Part shown: positions 6,716 to 13,649 of the stretch, piece by piece
Layout of the letters: each line of letters begins with the position of its first letter
Position numbering within the stretch: the stretch's first letter is position 1
Made by a program: the position numbers and the translations under genes
IMG/VR virus record: IMGVR_UViG_3300023435_000659
Location: 1 to 64,000 of that record
Source: a virus
Length of the DNA: 64,000 nucleotides
Direction: 5' to 3' (one strand)
The notes under the pieces: model-generated
Told to the model about the DNA's origin: nothing
The model's input: only the letters and a program-made list of their open reading frames with translations
The model's database searches: none

Positions 6716-6966
6716 GGTTTTGCCTCTGGTTTAGGTAGCGGATGCCATCGCAACGGCACACGCTCGGTTGCGATGGCTTCGTCGGTAGTCCACTTTCCTC
6801 TGAACCACGTCAGGTCGCCGTAGCATTCGCACCATATCCAGCCATCAGCGTCGGCGTCGTAGATAAAGCTGCCAATAAACGGCCCATCCTCGTCCTCAAG
6901 GATGAGGACTTCATCCATGTTCACGTAGCTATCGCTGACTAATCGCCAGCCGGGATTATTCGTCAT
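6703..6966 (-). CDS. DUF551-like small phage protein
   Basis: This 87-residue protein begins MTNNPGWRLVSDSYVNMDEV and ends near WHPLPKPEAK. The order W-x-V at the start, VLILEDEDG-type strand in the middle and WxPLP at the end resembles DUF551, a small phage family that usually has this start and end. The resemblance is by eye. The start overlaps the upstream stop by 4 bases. No function is known for the family. Confidence 0.5.
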   Translation of the reverse strand: MTNNPGWRLVSDSYVNMDEVLILEDEDGPFIGSFIYDADADGWIWCECYGDLTWFRGKWTTDEAIATERVPLRWHPLPKPEAKPCPK

Positions 6967-7319
6967 GGTTTTGCCCTCGCAATTTCCGCTGCTTCCGTCG
7001 AACTGAAAACCATGTCCCAATCAGCGATGGCGATTTGACTGTTGTGCTGTAGGTGGAGAACATGGCCGACAACACCGACGACGGGACCGTAAGTGTAAAT
7101 GGCTTCTCCGCGAACGACATACACTGTCATCCCAGGCACGATCACTACGCCGTCCTTTGTGTGGCGAAACTTGGCGAGGTCTGCTTTTAGCCGGGCGATT
7201 TCGGCATCGCGTTCGCCGTACATTTCCTGTCCGCACGATTCACATAAGTTTTCGCCGATTCCAATGTCCGGACCAACGAAACTACATTTACATTCACGAC
7301 ACGTTTGATGCTTAGTCAT
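6963..7319 (-). CDS. Zinc-ribbon protein with C-terminal beta domain
   Basis: This 118-residue protein has two Cys pairs near the N-terminus (CRECKCSF and CESCGQE), typical of a zinc ribbon. A short helix (DAEIARLKADLAKF) follows, then a beta-rich domain (GVVIVPGMTVYVV, YGPVVGVVGHVLHL). The start at ATG 7317-7319 overlaps the preceding stop. It may bind nucleic acid or protein; the family is not recognised. Confidence 0.6.
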   Translation of the reverse strand: MTKHQTCRECKCSFVGPDIGIGENLCESCGQEMYGERDAEIARLKADLAKFRHTKDGVVIVPGMTVYVVRGEAIYTYGPVVGVVGHVLHLQHNSQIAIADWDMVFSSTEAAEIARAKP

Positions 7320-7563
7320 CGTCTTCCTCCTTTCGCCCAATCGGAATGCTTATACCGATACGTTGCTTGACAATTTCTATCCCCGCGTCGGCCAGCGTCT
7401 TGGCAGCATACTCGCTGAGCGATCGGACAACGAAGCGACCCAGCGAATTGAAATACGCAACCTCAACGCCGAGAATGCTGACAGTCGGATCGCCGGCGGC
7501 ATCTCGATGCAGATCGAGTTCGATTGCCGGCTTGTCTTTTTCTAGTTTGTATTCAATTGACAT
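7312..7563 (-). CDS. Hypothetical protein, 83 residues
   Basis: The protein begins MSIEYKLEKDKPAIELDLHR. It has a beta-strand-rich middle (PTVSILGVEVAYF), a helix (LSEYAAKTLADAGIEI) and an acidic end (KEEDDD). The start overlaps the end of the zinc-ribbon gene upstream by 11 bases. No family recognised. Confidence 0.55.
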   Translation of the reverse strand: MSIEYKLEKDKPAIELDLHRDAAGDPTVSILGVEVAYFNSLGRFVVRSLSEYAAKTLADAGIEIVKQRIGISIPIGRKEEDDD

Positions 7564-7723
7564 CGTCTTCGTCCTCTGGTTCGATTTCGTGATGGTCGTT
7601 CCACTCGTCAAATTCGCAGAACATTTGTCTTCCGCATTTCGGGCAGCGTTTCTCTGTCTCGGCACCGCGAAACTTTTCACGATAGTCGCACTCGCACTCG
7701 CACACCCAGTCCGCGCAGCTCAT
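7553..7723 (-). CDS. Small zinc-ribbon protein
   Basis: This 56-residue protein carries CADWVCECECDY and CPKCGRQMFCEF, giving enough Cys residues for a treble-clef or zinc-ribbon fold, and an acidic C-terminus (EPEDEDDVN). The ATG at 7721-7723 is preferred to an upstream in-frame ATG that would overlap the neighbour. Role unknown; similar small ribbons in phages bind host or viral proteins. Confidence 0.55.
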   Translation of the reverse strand: MSCADWVCECECDYREKFRGAETEKRCPKCGRQMFCEFDEWNDHHEIEPEDEDDVN

Positions 7724-7727
7724 CGTG

Positions 7728-7949
7728 TTATTCGTCGAGAGCAATTCGGCCTGTCCCGTCGATCTTGAGGCCAAGAGCCTCCAATGTCGCTATCTCCGAA
7801 ACGGTCAAGTGCTGTCGCCACAGCCGGCCGTTGTCTCCAAACAACAGTGCAACTGTTATCCCGTTGATTCTCCAGCGACCGTCGCCATCGGAATCAATAT
7901 CCGTCGAAAGCACGGCCCGTGGCTCGGGCTCTGTAATCATGTCTGGCAT
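7728..7949 (-). CDS. Hypothetical protein, 73 residues
   Basis: The frame begins MPDMITEPEPRAVLSTDIDS. Two short strands (WRINGITVALLFG) and an amphipathic helix (TVSEIATLEALGL) precede an acidic end. It precedes the small zinc-ribbon gene by 4 bases. No family recognised. Confidence 0.5.
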   Translation of the reverse strand: MPDMITEPEPRAVLSTDIDSDGDGRWRINGITVALLFGDNGRLWRQHLTVSEIATLEALGLKIDGTGRIALDE

Positions 7950-8001
7950 GTCAGTTCTCCTCGTGTTCTCGCTGGGGTACATGGACATTCAGCGGGCGGT
8001 T

Positions 8002-8487
8002 TTACACGCCGCCGGTCATTACGCGGGAACGAATATCGACCAGTACGCTGGTGGCCGCACTCGCCTCGCGACGGGCCACGCGGCCGATGGCCAGATGGCT
8101 GGTCGCCACCTTGCCGACCTGCTGGTCCAACAGCGGGCAGCCGTCGACTTCGTCCGGACCGACTCCGACTAAATCGCCAAGCTCGAACGTGCCGCTCGGG
8201 CAATCGAACTCGAACACGCCGGTCGTGGCCACGCGGATCGGCGACGTGTCGCCGTCACGGCTCCGCTGCATGGCCACGCCCAGGAAGTTGTTGGCAAATC
8301 GCTCTTGCATCAATTTAGCAAAAGACATGTTACTGAATTCCCTATCGGGCCTGGGGATCATCGACGCCGGCTTGGCATCATCCGCGTTCTGCCAGACCAG
8401 GTCGCTGATCTCGATTACCGTGGTCGAATCGTTTGCCGCCACCACCGGGTTCGTATCCCCGTATCGCCAACGCATCTTGTCGCTCAT
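8002..8487 (-). CDS. Putative capsid-decoration (DUF2190-like) protein
   Basis: This 161-residue beta-rich protein begins MSDKMRWRYGDTNPVV. Its C-terminal half, with ATTGVFEFDCPSG, ELGDLVGV, VGKVATSHLAIGRV and SVLVDI, resembles by eye the DUF2190 family of trimeric capsid-decoration proteins. If so, it is oddly placed, since the other capsid genes lie 10 kb away on the opposite strand. An alternative is an unrelated beta-barrel protein. The ATG at 8485-8487 has an AGGAGAA signal upstream. Confidence 0.5.
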   Translation of the reverse strand: MSDKMRWRYGDTNPVVAANDSTTVIEISDLVWQNADDAKPASMIPRPDREFSNMSFAKLMQERFANNFLGVAMQRSRDGDTSPIRVATTGVFEFDCPSGTFELGDLVGVGPDEVDGCPLLDQQVGKVATSHLAIGRVARREASAATSVLVDIRSRVMTGGV

Positions 8488-8537
8488 TTTCAGTTCTCCT
8501 TGGTAAATGAAAACCCCGCCGCCGAATTGGCCGGGAA

Positions 8538-8714
8538 TTAGTCCTCAGTTAATTCTTTGTTGTGTCGTTTGCGAGTGCTTATTTTGTTACTGGTGGCACG
8601 AGGCACAGCCACGGAATTCTTGACGTTCCTTGCGTTACAAGAAAGGCAAAGGCGATTTCCTGGTCCGGTACTCTTGAATGGTTTTTGGCATCTAAGACAG
8701 TCGCGCATGGTCAT
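8538..8714 (-). CDS. Small zinc-finger protein
   Basis: This 58-residue protein, too short for many gene finders, begins MTMRDCLRCQKPFKSTGPGN and continues with LCLSCN. The two C-x2-C pairs separated by a loop form a typical phage zinc finger of the kind seen beside HTH or packaging genes. A basic tail follows (SNKISTRKRHNKEL). It likely binds DNA or a host protein; the target is unknown. Confidence 0.6.
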   Translation of the reverse strand: MTMRDCLRCQKPFKSTGPGNRLCLSCNARNVKNSVAVPRATSNKISTRKRHNKELTED

Positions 8715-8735
8715 GGCATCCGTTCCCTAATTGTT

Positions 8736-9122
8736 TCAATATAGCATTTCCTTGATTCGCTGCTGAAAATCACACCGGAACATTCCCGGTTCTTTCACGG
8801 TGTTTGGTACGGGCAGATCGCCATGTTTGGTCTGGGCGACGCTGTAGAGGTCCTCGGCGCCTTTGATTGGAATGTCTCGCCACTCGGCGGTTTCTTGTTC
8901 AGGGTGGATCCAGAGTTGCTGGAGGATGAGTTGCTGTTCCGGGCCCCATGGGAAATGGCTGGTGATATTCTCCCGTGGGTTTGCCTGCTCGATTACGGAA
9001 GCGGCAATGGCTTCTTCGCGAGCGGTGGATCGTGGGTTGTTGTAAATTACCCAGCGGAGCCGCATGGTGGGGATGGCACCATCAGGGTCAGCGATGAATT
9101 GAATGAATTGTTTGAATTTCAT
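8736..9122 (-). CDS. Hypothetical protein, 128 residues
   Basis: The protein begins MKFKQFIQFIADPDGAIPTM and contains Trp-rich segments (HFPWGPEQQLILQQLWIH) and a C-terminal helix. The start at ATG 9120-9122 is 1 base after the stop of the gene before it. An upstream in-frame start would overlap that gene. Function unknown; its position two genes downstream of the integrase is the only context. Confidence 0.6.
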   Translation of the reverse strand: MKFKQFIQFIADPDGAIPTMRLRWVIYNNPRSTAREEAIAASVIEQANPRENITSHFPWGPEQQLILQQLWIHPEQETAEWRDIPIKGAEDLYSVAQTKHGDLPVPNTVKEPGMFRCDFQQRIKEMLY

Positions 9123-9123
9123 A

Positions 9124-9399
9124 TTATTCCTTTTTGTTGTGTTGTGCTTCATCCCGCTTCCGCGCGAACTCCTGTGAGAGATCGTGCTGGACCTGGATGT
9201 AGATTCGGTCATATTCTTCCTGGGTGATTATGCCTTTGTTGATTAGGAGGACGATGAGGGCACCGTAGGCAGTGGCGTGGGTTTGGTTAGCTTCGTTGAA
9301 TTTGCTTCCGAGCAGTTGTATTTGCTGCTTGCTGGTAGCGGTGAGCTCATCCAAGACTTCTAAAATTTGTTTTATCAGTTGAATTCCTTCGTTGTTCAT
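9124..9399 (-). CDS. Small helical protein next to integrase
   Basis: This 91-residue protein begins MNNEGIQLIKQILEVLDELT. It has a long helical region with heptad-like spacing, then GIITQEEYDRIYIQVQHDL and a basic Lys-rich end. The ATG at 9397-9399 is chosen because GGGAG lies 5 bases upstream; the GTG two codons earlier has no room for a signal. It overlaps the integrase stop by 4 bases and so is co-expressed. It may be an accessory factor, but I see no excisionase HTH. Confidence 0.55.
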   Translation of the reverse strand: MNNEGIQLIKQILEVLDELTATSKQQIQLLGSKFNEANQTHATAYGALIVLLINKGIITQEEYDRIYIQVQHDLSQEFARKRDEAQHNKKE

Positions 9400-9974
9400 T
9401 GCCACTCCCTTTTCTTCAATTTGCTATTCATCAAATCCGGCCGCAGCCGGTGCAAATACCGAGACGTGGTTGACGTATGGACGTGGCCAAGTTGACTGGC
9501 GATGGTCGCCAAGTCGAACCCTTCTTCCAGCAGTTCGGACGCCGCGGTATGTCGTAGGCCGTGTAGGTGGCATCGACGATTGATACCGGCTTTCTCGCGA
9601 AGTCGAGCGATCTTGTGTCGGTAGTGGCTGGGATCGAGGTGGTTCCCGCGTGCTTGCTTGTTGGTGGCACAAAAGAACGGATTGTGGCCGTTAATTTCGA
9701 GCGACCTTCGACGTTCTGCCCAAGTCTTGAGGATATCCATAGCCCCGTCATCAAGCACGACCGCACGGCCCTTCCCACCCTTATCGTTGTGGATGATGAG
9801 CATCTTCCGGTCCCAGTTGACGTCGGATGGGCGAATGTGCAAGGTGGCACTGATTCGCGTGCCGCCACGGTAGAGCGTTACGAATACGGCTTTGTCGCGG
9901 ATGCCTGAAGTGGTGTTCGAGCAGGCTGCAAGTAGGGCCTTGGCTTCATCGCGCGAAAGTGGTTGAGGAAACAT
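9396..9974 (-). CDS. int: Tyrosine recombinase (integrase), catalytic domain only
   Basis: This 192-residue protein shows the catalytic set of tyrosine recombinases: Arg in GGTRIS, a likely beta-hairpin Lys in NDKGGKGRAV, His-x-x-Arg in HGLRH, a second His in QLGH, and the nucleophile Tyr in SRYLHRL. Family members are usually 300-400 residues; the N-terminal arm-binding and core-binding domains are missing, so it begins almost directly at the catalytic fold. It could be a trimmed but active integrase, a resolvase-like enzyme or a remnant. It is first in the leftward operon, downstream of the promoter at 10106-10134. A flanking attachment site cannot be identified from one sequence. Confidence 0.85.
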   Translation of the reverse strand: MFPQPLSRDEAKALLAACSNTTSGIRDKAVFVTLYRGGTRISATLHIRPSDVNWDRKMLIIHNDKGGKGRAVVLDDGAMDILKTWAERRRSLEINGHNPFFCATNKQARGNHLDPSHYRHKIARLREKAGINRRCHLHGLRHTAASELLEEGFDLATIASQLGHVHTSTTSRYLHRLRPDLMNSKLKKREWQ

Positions 9975-10105
9975 AATCCAGTGCCTTTCTGGTGCCTAGA
10001 GTGAAAAAGAGGTCGCGCGGCGGGCCGCTAGGCTGGCGGTGTTCGGTGGCTACACCTACGCCGCACGACGTTTGAGGCTGAGGCCCCGTCTTTCTACATT
10101 TCGGC

Positions 10106-10134
10106 ATTCTATGTTCCATCTCAATTCATGTCAA
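10106..10134 (-). promoter_or_regulatory. Sigma70-like promoter for the leftward (integrase) operon
   Basis: On the minus strand TTGACA (10134-10129) and TAGAAT (10111-10106) are separated by 17 bases, matching the sigma70 consensus in 11 of 12 positions. Transcription would start near 10099 and leave a leader of about 125 bases before the integrase. That leader contains a GC-rich hairpin and a run of T (on its strand) that could act as an attenuator. Confidence 0.7.
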
Positions 10135-10146
10135 TATCGTCTTGAC
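10130..10146. promoter_or_regulatory. Dyad-symmetric operator between divergent promoters
   Basis: GTCAA-N7-TTGAC forms a perfect inverted repeat whose arms coincide with the -35 boxes of both divergent promoters. A dimeric HTH protein bound here would block both. The 73-residue HTH protein encoded at 10177-10398 is the obvious candidate ligand. This is inferred from position and symmetry. Confidence 0.55.
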
Positions 10147-10170
10147 CATAATTGCGAGAAGTGCTAGAAT
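10142..10170 (+). promoter_or_regulatory. Sigma70-like promoter giving a leaderless HTH transcript
   Basis: TTGACC (10142-10147) and TAGAAT (10165-10170) are separated by exactly 17 bases. The expected start point, 7 bases after the -10 box, is the A of the ATG at 10177, so the message would be leaderless. No Shine-Dalgarno lies before this ATG, in agreement. An 8-base palindrome AGAATTCT overlaps the -10 box. Confidence 0.7.
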
Positions 10171-10176
10171 TCTGAC

Positions 10177-10398
10177 ATGAACACACAAAATGTTATGGTG
10201 AATGTCCGCGCGCTGGCCAAGAAATCCGGTCTCACCCAGCAGGTAATTGGCGAGCGAATGGGCTATCCTGTAAAATCGGCCCGAAAATCGGTCTCGCAAT
10301 TCCTCAAGGGTGGTAATCCGACACTCAACGTGATTGTAAAATTCGCTGAGGCGATGGAGACAAACGTGGAATCCCTGCTCTCACCGAAAATGAATTGA
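10177..10398 (+). CDS. XRE/Cro-like HTH transcriptional regulator
   Basis: This 73-residue protein is a single HTH domain: LAKKSGLTQQVIGERMGY forms the first helices and VKSARKSVSQFLKG the recognition part, followed by TLNVIVKFAEAMETNVESLL, as in Cro/C1-type XRE domains. It has no effector or protease domain, so it resembles Cro or a minimal repressor. It probably binds the dyad at 10130-10146. The gene lies only 6 bases before the terminase and in the same direction, so its promoter may also feed late genes. Confidence 0.8.
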   Translation: MNTQNVMVNVRALAKKSGLTQQVIGERMGYPVKSARKSVSQFLKGGNPTLNVIVKFAEAMETNVESLLSPKMN

Positions 10399-10404
10399 GT
10401 AACG

Positions 10405-13236
10405 ATGCCAATCTGTGACAAAAAGGGTTCGTCTACCCAGAGCATGGGTGATTACGAATACACTCACCATGAAGTTCCAGATGATCCTGAGTTGAATGTC
10501 TTTTGGCGGGCGGAAACATTAAGACTGGCCGCACAGAGTCATTCCAATGCCATTGTGTTTCGGCAGCAGATCATGGATCACTGCCGCAAGGACTTCTGGT
10601 ATTGGGCTAAGGGGTTTTGTTTCGTTCACGAGCCGCGGATCCTTGATGACGATGCCGAGGAGTTTAATACGAAGGTGTCATTCCTGCCATGGCCGCATCA
10701 GATTCCCGTCGTCGACCGCATTCTGAAAGTGCTGGGGAAACGAGACTTGCGGGTGGTCAAATCCCGTGCCCAGGGTGCAAGTTGGATTCTGGTACTCATT
10801 TTCATTTGGTGCTGGCTGTTTAAGCCGGGATTCAAGGGGAATCTGGTATCTAAAGATGAGGTAGCTGTTGACCGCCGGAACGACATGGATTCACTGTTCG
10901 GGAAGGCCGATTGGCTCCTGGAAAAGCTCCCTGTTTGGATGGTTGGCAAAAAGAACAAGCACTGGCGTCGTGGCTACGGTGAACACTACTTGACGCGAAT
11001 GGATGGCGAAACGGCGATCACAGGTTACGCTTGTACCGCGGATGTGGCTTCGGGCGGACGTGCTATGGTGTTCGGGATGGACGAGCACGCCAAGCACCCC
11101 CGTGGCCCTGACAGGGAGGCTTTGGCTGCGACCCAGCCAATCACCCGCTGCCGGCTATTTATCTCGACCCCCAAAGGCCGAAGCGGTGCGTACTACGAGA
11201 TTATCCACGACGACACAATCGAGGAGCCGGTCCTATACCTCTCCTGGAGGGACAACCCGACGCAGAATCGCGGATTGTACCAGATCGTCAAGGGACAACC
11301 CGTGGTAATGGATGAGGAAAAGTACGGCCCATTGCTTTCTGAGTACCAGAACCACGAGCAGTGGACGAAGTTGAAGGAGCGACTGTCCGAACGAGGATAC
11401 GACCTGACTGGCAAAGCCACTCGTTCGCAGTGGTACGACCAGGAATGCCTGCGTCCAGGTGCCAATCCCGTGCTCGTTGCCCAAGAGTACGACATGGTAT
11501 TCGGCGCGGAGGGGGCACAGTATTTTGCGGAAGCGCTCATCAACCGCCTGAAAAATTGCGTTCGCCGGCCGAAGTTAGGCGAATACCACGTCAACTCGGA
11601 ATCGCTCACGGGAAACTGGACGGAGAACCCAGACGGCCGATTCAGGATGTGGTGTGAACTAGACATCCGCAAGTCCCCACCGATGGGTGAGTACGTGGTG
11701 GGATGTGACATTTCTGCCGGGCTGGGTGGATCGGGTGGTAGCAACTCGGCGATCACGGTGTTCAGCCGGCGTACCGGGCAAAAGGTAATGTCGTTCGCCA
11801 CCCCTTCCGTAAAACCATACGAGTTTGCAGAGATAGCTATTGCGATTTGCAAGTGGTTCTGTAACTACAAAAGCGATCCGGCGTTTTTAATCTGGGAAAA
11901 TCAGGGTCCAGGCAAGGAGTTCTGCCAGCGGCTGGAACGCAGTGGGTTTCAGCACTATTACCGCCGGAAGTCTTCCGAAGAGGCTCCGCTGCACTCTCGA
12001 CATAGCAACAAGCCTGGATACTGGATGAACAAGCGAAGCGCTATTCTGGGGCCATATAGGGAGGCTCTTCTAGAGGGCCATTTCGACAACCCGGATCAGG
12101 ATGCTATCGAGGAACTTAGGCAGTACCAAATGGGCCTGGATGGCGAACCGTATCACGTTGCCAGCAAAGACAAGACCGATCCGACTGGAGCCGGTTCGGC
12201 GCACGGCGATCGTTGCTTTGTCAAGGGGACAATGATTTTGACTGATCGGGGAGAAAGACCTATTGAACAATTGATTCCAGGCGATTTGGTTTGGACTCGC
12301 GATGGACTTCGGCCAGTGTTTGCATGTGGAAAAACAGGCGAAGAACAGGTTTTCAACGCGGATTTGTCGAATGGTCGTTCGCTAATTGGGACTGGGAGGC
12401 ATCCTGTATGGACAGAAAATCGGTCATGGATCGACTTTTCATCGCTGACGTCCCGCGATAGACTACTGGCATGGCAACGTCAACATTCAGACGACGAGGT
12501 GCGTTCATGTCAACAGAATCAGTCAGAGGGCGAGTGTACAAGTGCGACCCAAGCACGGAAACCATTGTGTTTAATGGGAGGAAGTACCACCGAAACTCCA
12601 ATGCCAAGCAAAAGCACCGGCGAAGGTATTTCTGGGGCAGGCGAGAATATGGCAACGGCAAGAAGACCGCACTCCATGTCGCTATTTGGGAGTATCATAA
12701 CGGACCTGTTTCAGAAGGTTATTTGGTACATCACAAAGACAATAGCCAGAGTAATAACGACATCTCCAATCTTCAGTGTATCACCTATTCAGAGCACGGA
12801 AAGATTCACGGAAACGGCAAACACCTGGACGACTACCGACACAAAACGCTTTATTGGCATAAGTGCGAATGGTGTGGCATCAATTACCAGACCTTCCGAA
12901 AATTCAGAACACGGTTCTGTAGCCCCGAGTGCGGACAAAAGCATCTATGCGAGAGCCGTAAAGTCTGTCGCAGGGAAGCACGCTGTCTACAATCTAAGCG
13001 TAGCTAATACGCCGGAATACTTCGCACAGGGCGTTCTTGTGCATAATTGCATTGCCGATGGTCTTGCTTGGCACGCTTGCCTGATGTTCGGAGATCAGCA
13101 CGTAGGGAACGTCTGGAGGAATACAGCGAACGTGATGAGCGCTACCGAAGATAACGTGCCGCGCGAATCGTTCGCTTGGCGGCGGGCTCAGTACCTGAAG
13201 ATGCTGAAAAAAAAGAAGCTGGAAACTACTTGGTAA
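10405..13236 (+). CDS. terL: Large terminase subunit interrupted by an intein
   Basis: The 943-codon frame encodes a terminase of about 665 residues after removal of a 278-residue intein. The packaging ATPase shows a deviant Walker A (KSRAQGASW), Walker B (VFGMDEHA) and the coupling motif STPKGRSGAYY. The RNase H-like nuclease shows Asp in VVGCDISAG, Glu in LIWENQG and the third site in SAHGDR. The last site is where the intein starts, and the extein resumes with CIADGLAWH. It powers DNA packaging into the prohead through the portal. The ATG at 10405 is accepted; MGDYEYTHHE at 10444 is an alternative start. Splicing must occur for a complete nuclease site. Confidence 0.93.
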   Translation: MPICDKKGSSTQSMGDYEYTHHEVPDDPELNVFWRAETLRLAAQSHSNAIVFRQQIMDHCRKDFWYWAKGFCFVHEPRILDDDAEEFNTKVSFLPWPHQIPVVDRILKVLGKRDLRVVKSRAQGASWILVLIFIWCWLFKPGFKGNLVSKDEVAVDRRNDMDSLFGKADWLLEKLPVWMVGKKNKHWRRGYGEHYLTRMDGETAITGYACTADVASGGRAMVFGMDEHAKHPRGPDREALAATQPITRCRLFISTPKGRSGAYYEIIHDDTIEEPVLYLSWRDNPTQNRGLYQIVKGQPVVMDEEKYGPLLSEYQNHEQWTKLKERLSERGYDLTGKATRSQWYDQECLRPGANPVLVAQEYDMVFGAEGAQYFAEALINRLKNCVRRPKLGEYHVNSESLTGNWTENPDGRFRMWCELDIRKSPPMGEYVVGCDISAGLGGSGGSNSAITVFSRRTGQKVMSFATPSVKPYEFAEIAIAICKWFCNYKSDPAFLIWENQGPGKEFCQRLERSGFQHYYRRKSSEEAPLHSRHSNKPGYWMNKRSAILGPYREALLEGHFDNPDQDAIEELRQYQMGLDGEPYHVASKDKTDPTGAGSAHGDRCFVKGTMILTDRGERPIEQLIPGDLVWTRDGLRPVFACGKTGEEQVFNADLSNGRSLIGTGRHPVWTENRSWIDFSSLTSRDRLLAWQRQHSDDEVRSCQQNQSEGECTSATQARKPLCLMGGSTTETPMPSKSTGEGISGAGENMATARRPHSMSLFGSIITDLFQKVIWYITKTIARVITTSPIFSVSPIQSTERFTETANTWTTTDTKRFIGISANGVASITRPSENSEHGSVAPSADKSIYARAVKSVAGKHAVYNLSVANTPEYFAQGVLVHNCIADGLAWHACLMFGDQHVGNVWRNTANVMSATEDNVPRESFAWRRAQYLKMLKKKKLETTW
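12214..13047 (+). mobile_element. Intein in the terminase nuclease domain
   Basis: The element begins at Cys604 of the precursor (block A, CFVKGTMILTDRGE), followed by PGDLVWTRDG and block B (TGRHPVWTENRSW). It ends with AVYNLSVANTPEYFAQG and LVHN followed by extein Cys882 (blocks F and G). These are the ends expected of a class 1 self-splicing intein with Cys at both junctions and a C-terminal Asn. The usual LAGLIDADG region is missing. The middle of this frame is Ser/Thr-rich and low in complexity, because the same DNA encodes an HNH protein in another frame. Confidence 0.88.
12507..13007 (+). CDS. HNH homing endonuclease nested out of frame inside the intein
   Basis: This 166-residue protein is read two bases out of phase from the terminase/intein frame. 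It has KKTALHVAIWEYHNGPVSEG, LVHHKDNSQSNNDISNLQ and a following YSEHGKIHG, the typical pattern of phage HNH_3 endonucleases, and a C-terminal zinc finger (CEWCGINY and FCSPEC). The ATG at 12507 has GAGGTG 5 bases upstream, so it seems independently translated. An in-frame ATG at 12471 lacks a signal. It occupies the place where an intein would hold its in-frame homing endonuclease, roughly intein residues 98-265. It would make the intein mobile by cutting intein-free terminase genes. Confidence 0.85.
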   Translation: MSTESVRGRVYKCDPSTETIVFNGRKYHRNSNAKQKHRRRYFWGRREYGNGKKTALHVAIWEYHNGPVSEGYLVHHKDNSQSNNDISNLQCITYSEHGKIHGNGKHLDDYRHKTLYWHKCEWCGINYQTFRKFRTRFCSPECGQKHLCESRKVCRREARCLQSKRS

Positions 13237-13247
13237 GGAGTGATACG

Positions 13248-13649
13248 ATGATCGAGATCAAGGCGGACGCAGAACTTGACGAAGCCGTGGCTGACGCGAT
13301 TGACTTGCAGTATTTTCCACGAACGGGTCCGTTTAGTGGTTTGCCTTATGTTGCCGTACTCATCACACTGCGTGAATGGGACGAGATTCGCGGAATCGAG
13401 CACATTACCTGCGAAGGGGACATAGCTTGCATTCCGTTTCAACCCAGCATCGACTTGAATGCGGCGTTTGCGGCGGCCGAGAAGGTGGAGTTGTTCGACC
13501 ACGAGACACCGCCAAGCTATCGTCGCTGTCTGTTTGGAGTTGATGACGATACTTGGTGTGTTGGTGGTCCAGGGCTATCAGCGGATGGCCCCACCCCCGC
13601 CCTTGCGATCTGTGCCGCAATCCTAAAACTGAAAGAGGTAACCAAATGA
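13248..13649 (+). CDS. Phage ABA-sandwich domain-like protein
   Basis: This 133-residue protein begins MIEIKADAELDEAVADAI. The C-terminal half, with LNAAFAAAEKVELF, YRRCLFGVDD and TPALAICAAILKL, matches by eye the phage ABA-sandwich domain that typically ends in a TPALAICxAAL helix. The start is the ATG at 13248 with AAGGAG 7 bases upstream; an earlier start would overlap the terminase. Function of the family is unknown. Confidence 0.6.
   Translation: MIEIKADAELDEAVADAIDLQYFPRTGPFSGLPYVAVLITLREWDEIRGIEHITCEGDIACIPFQPSIDLNAAFAAAEKVELFDHETPPSYRRCLFGVDDDTWCVGGPGLSADGPTPALAICAAILKLKEVTK

Noticed and set aside
12353-12661. Minus-strand frame inside the intein
   Set aside because: No motif; the plus strand here is already used in two frames with clear domains.
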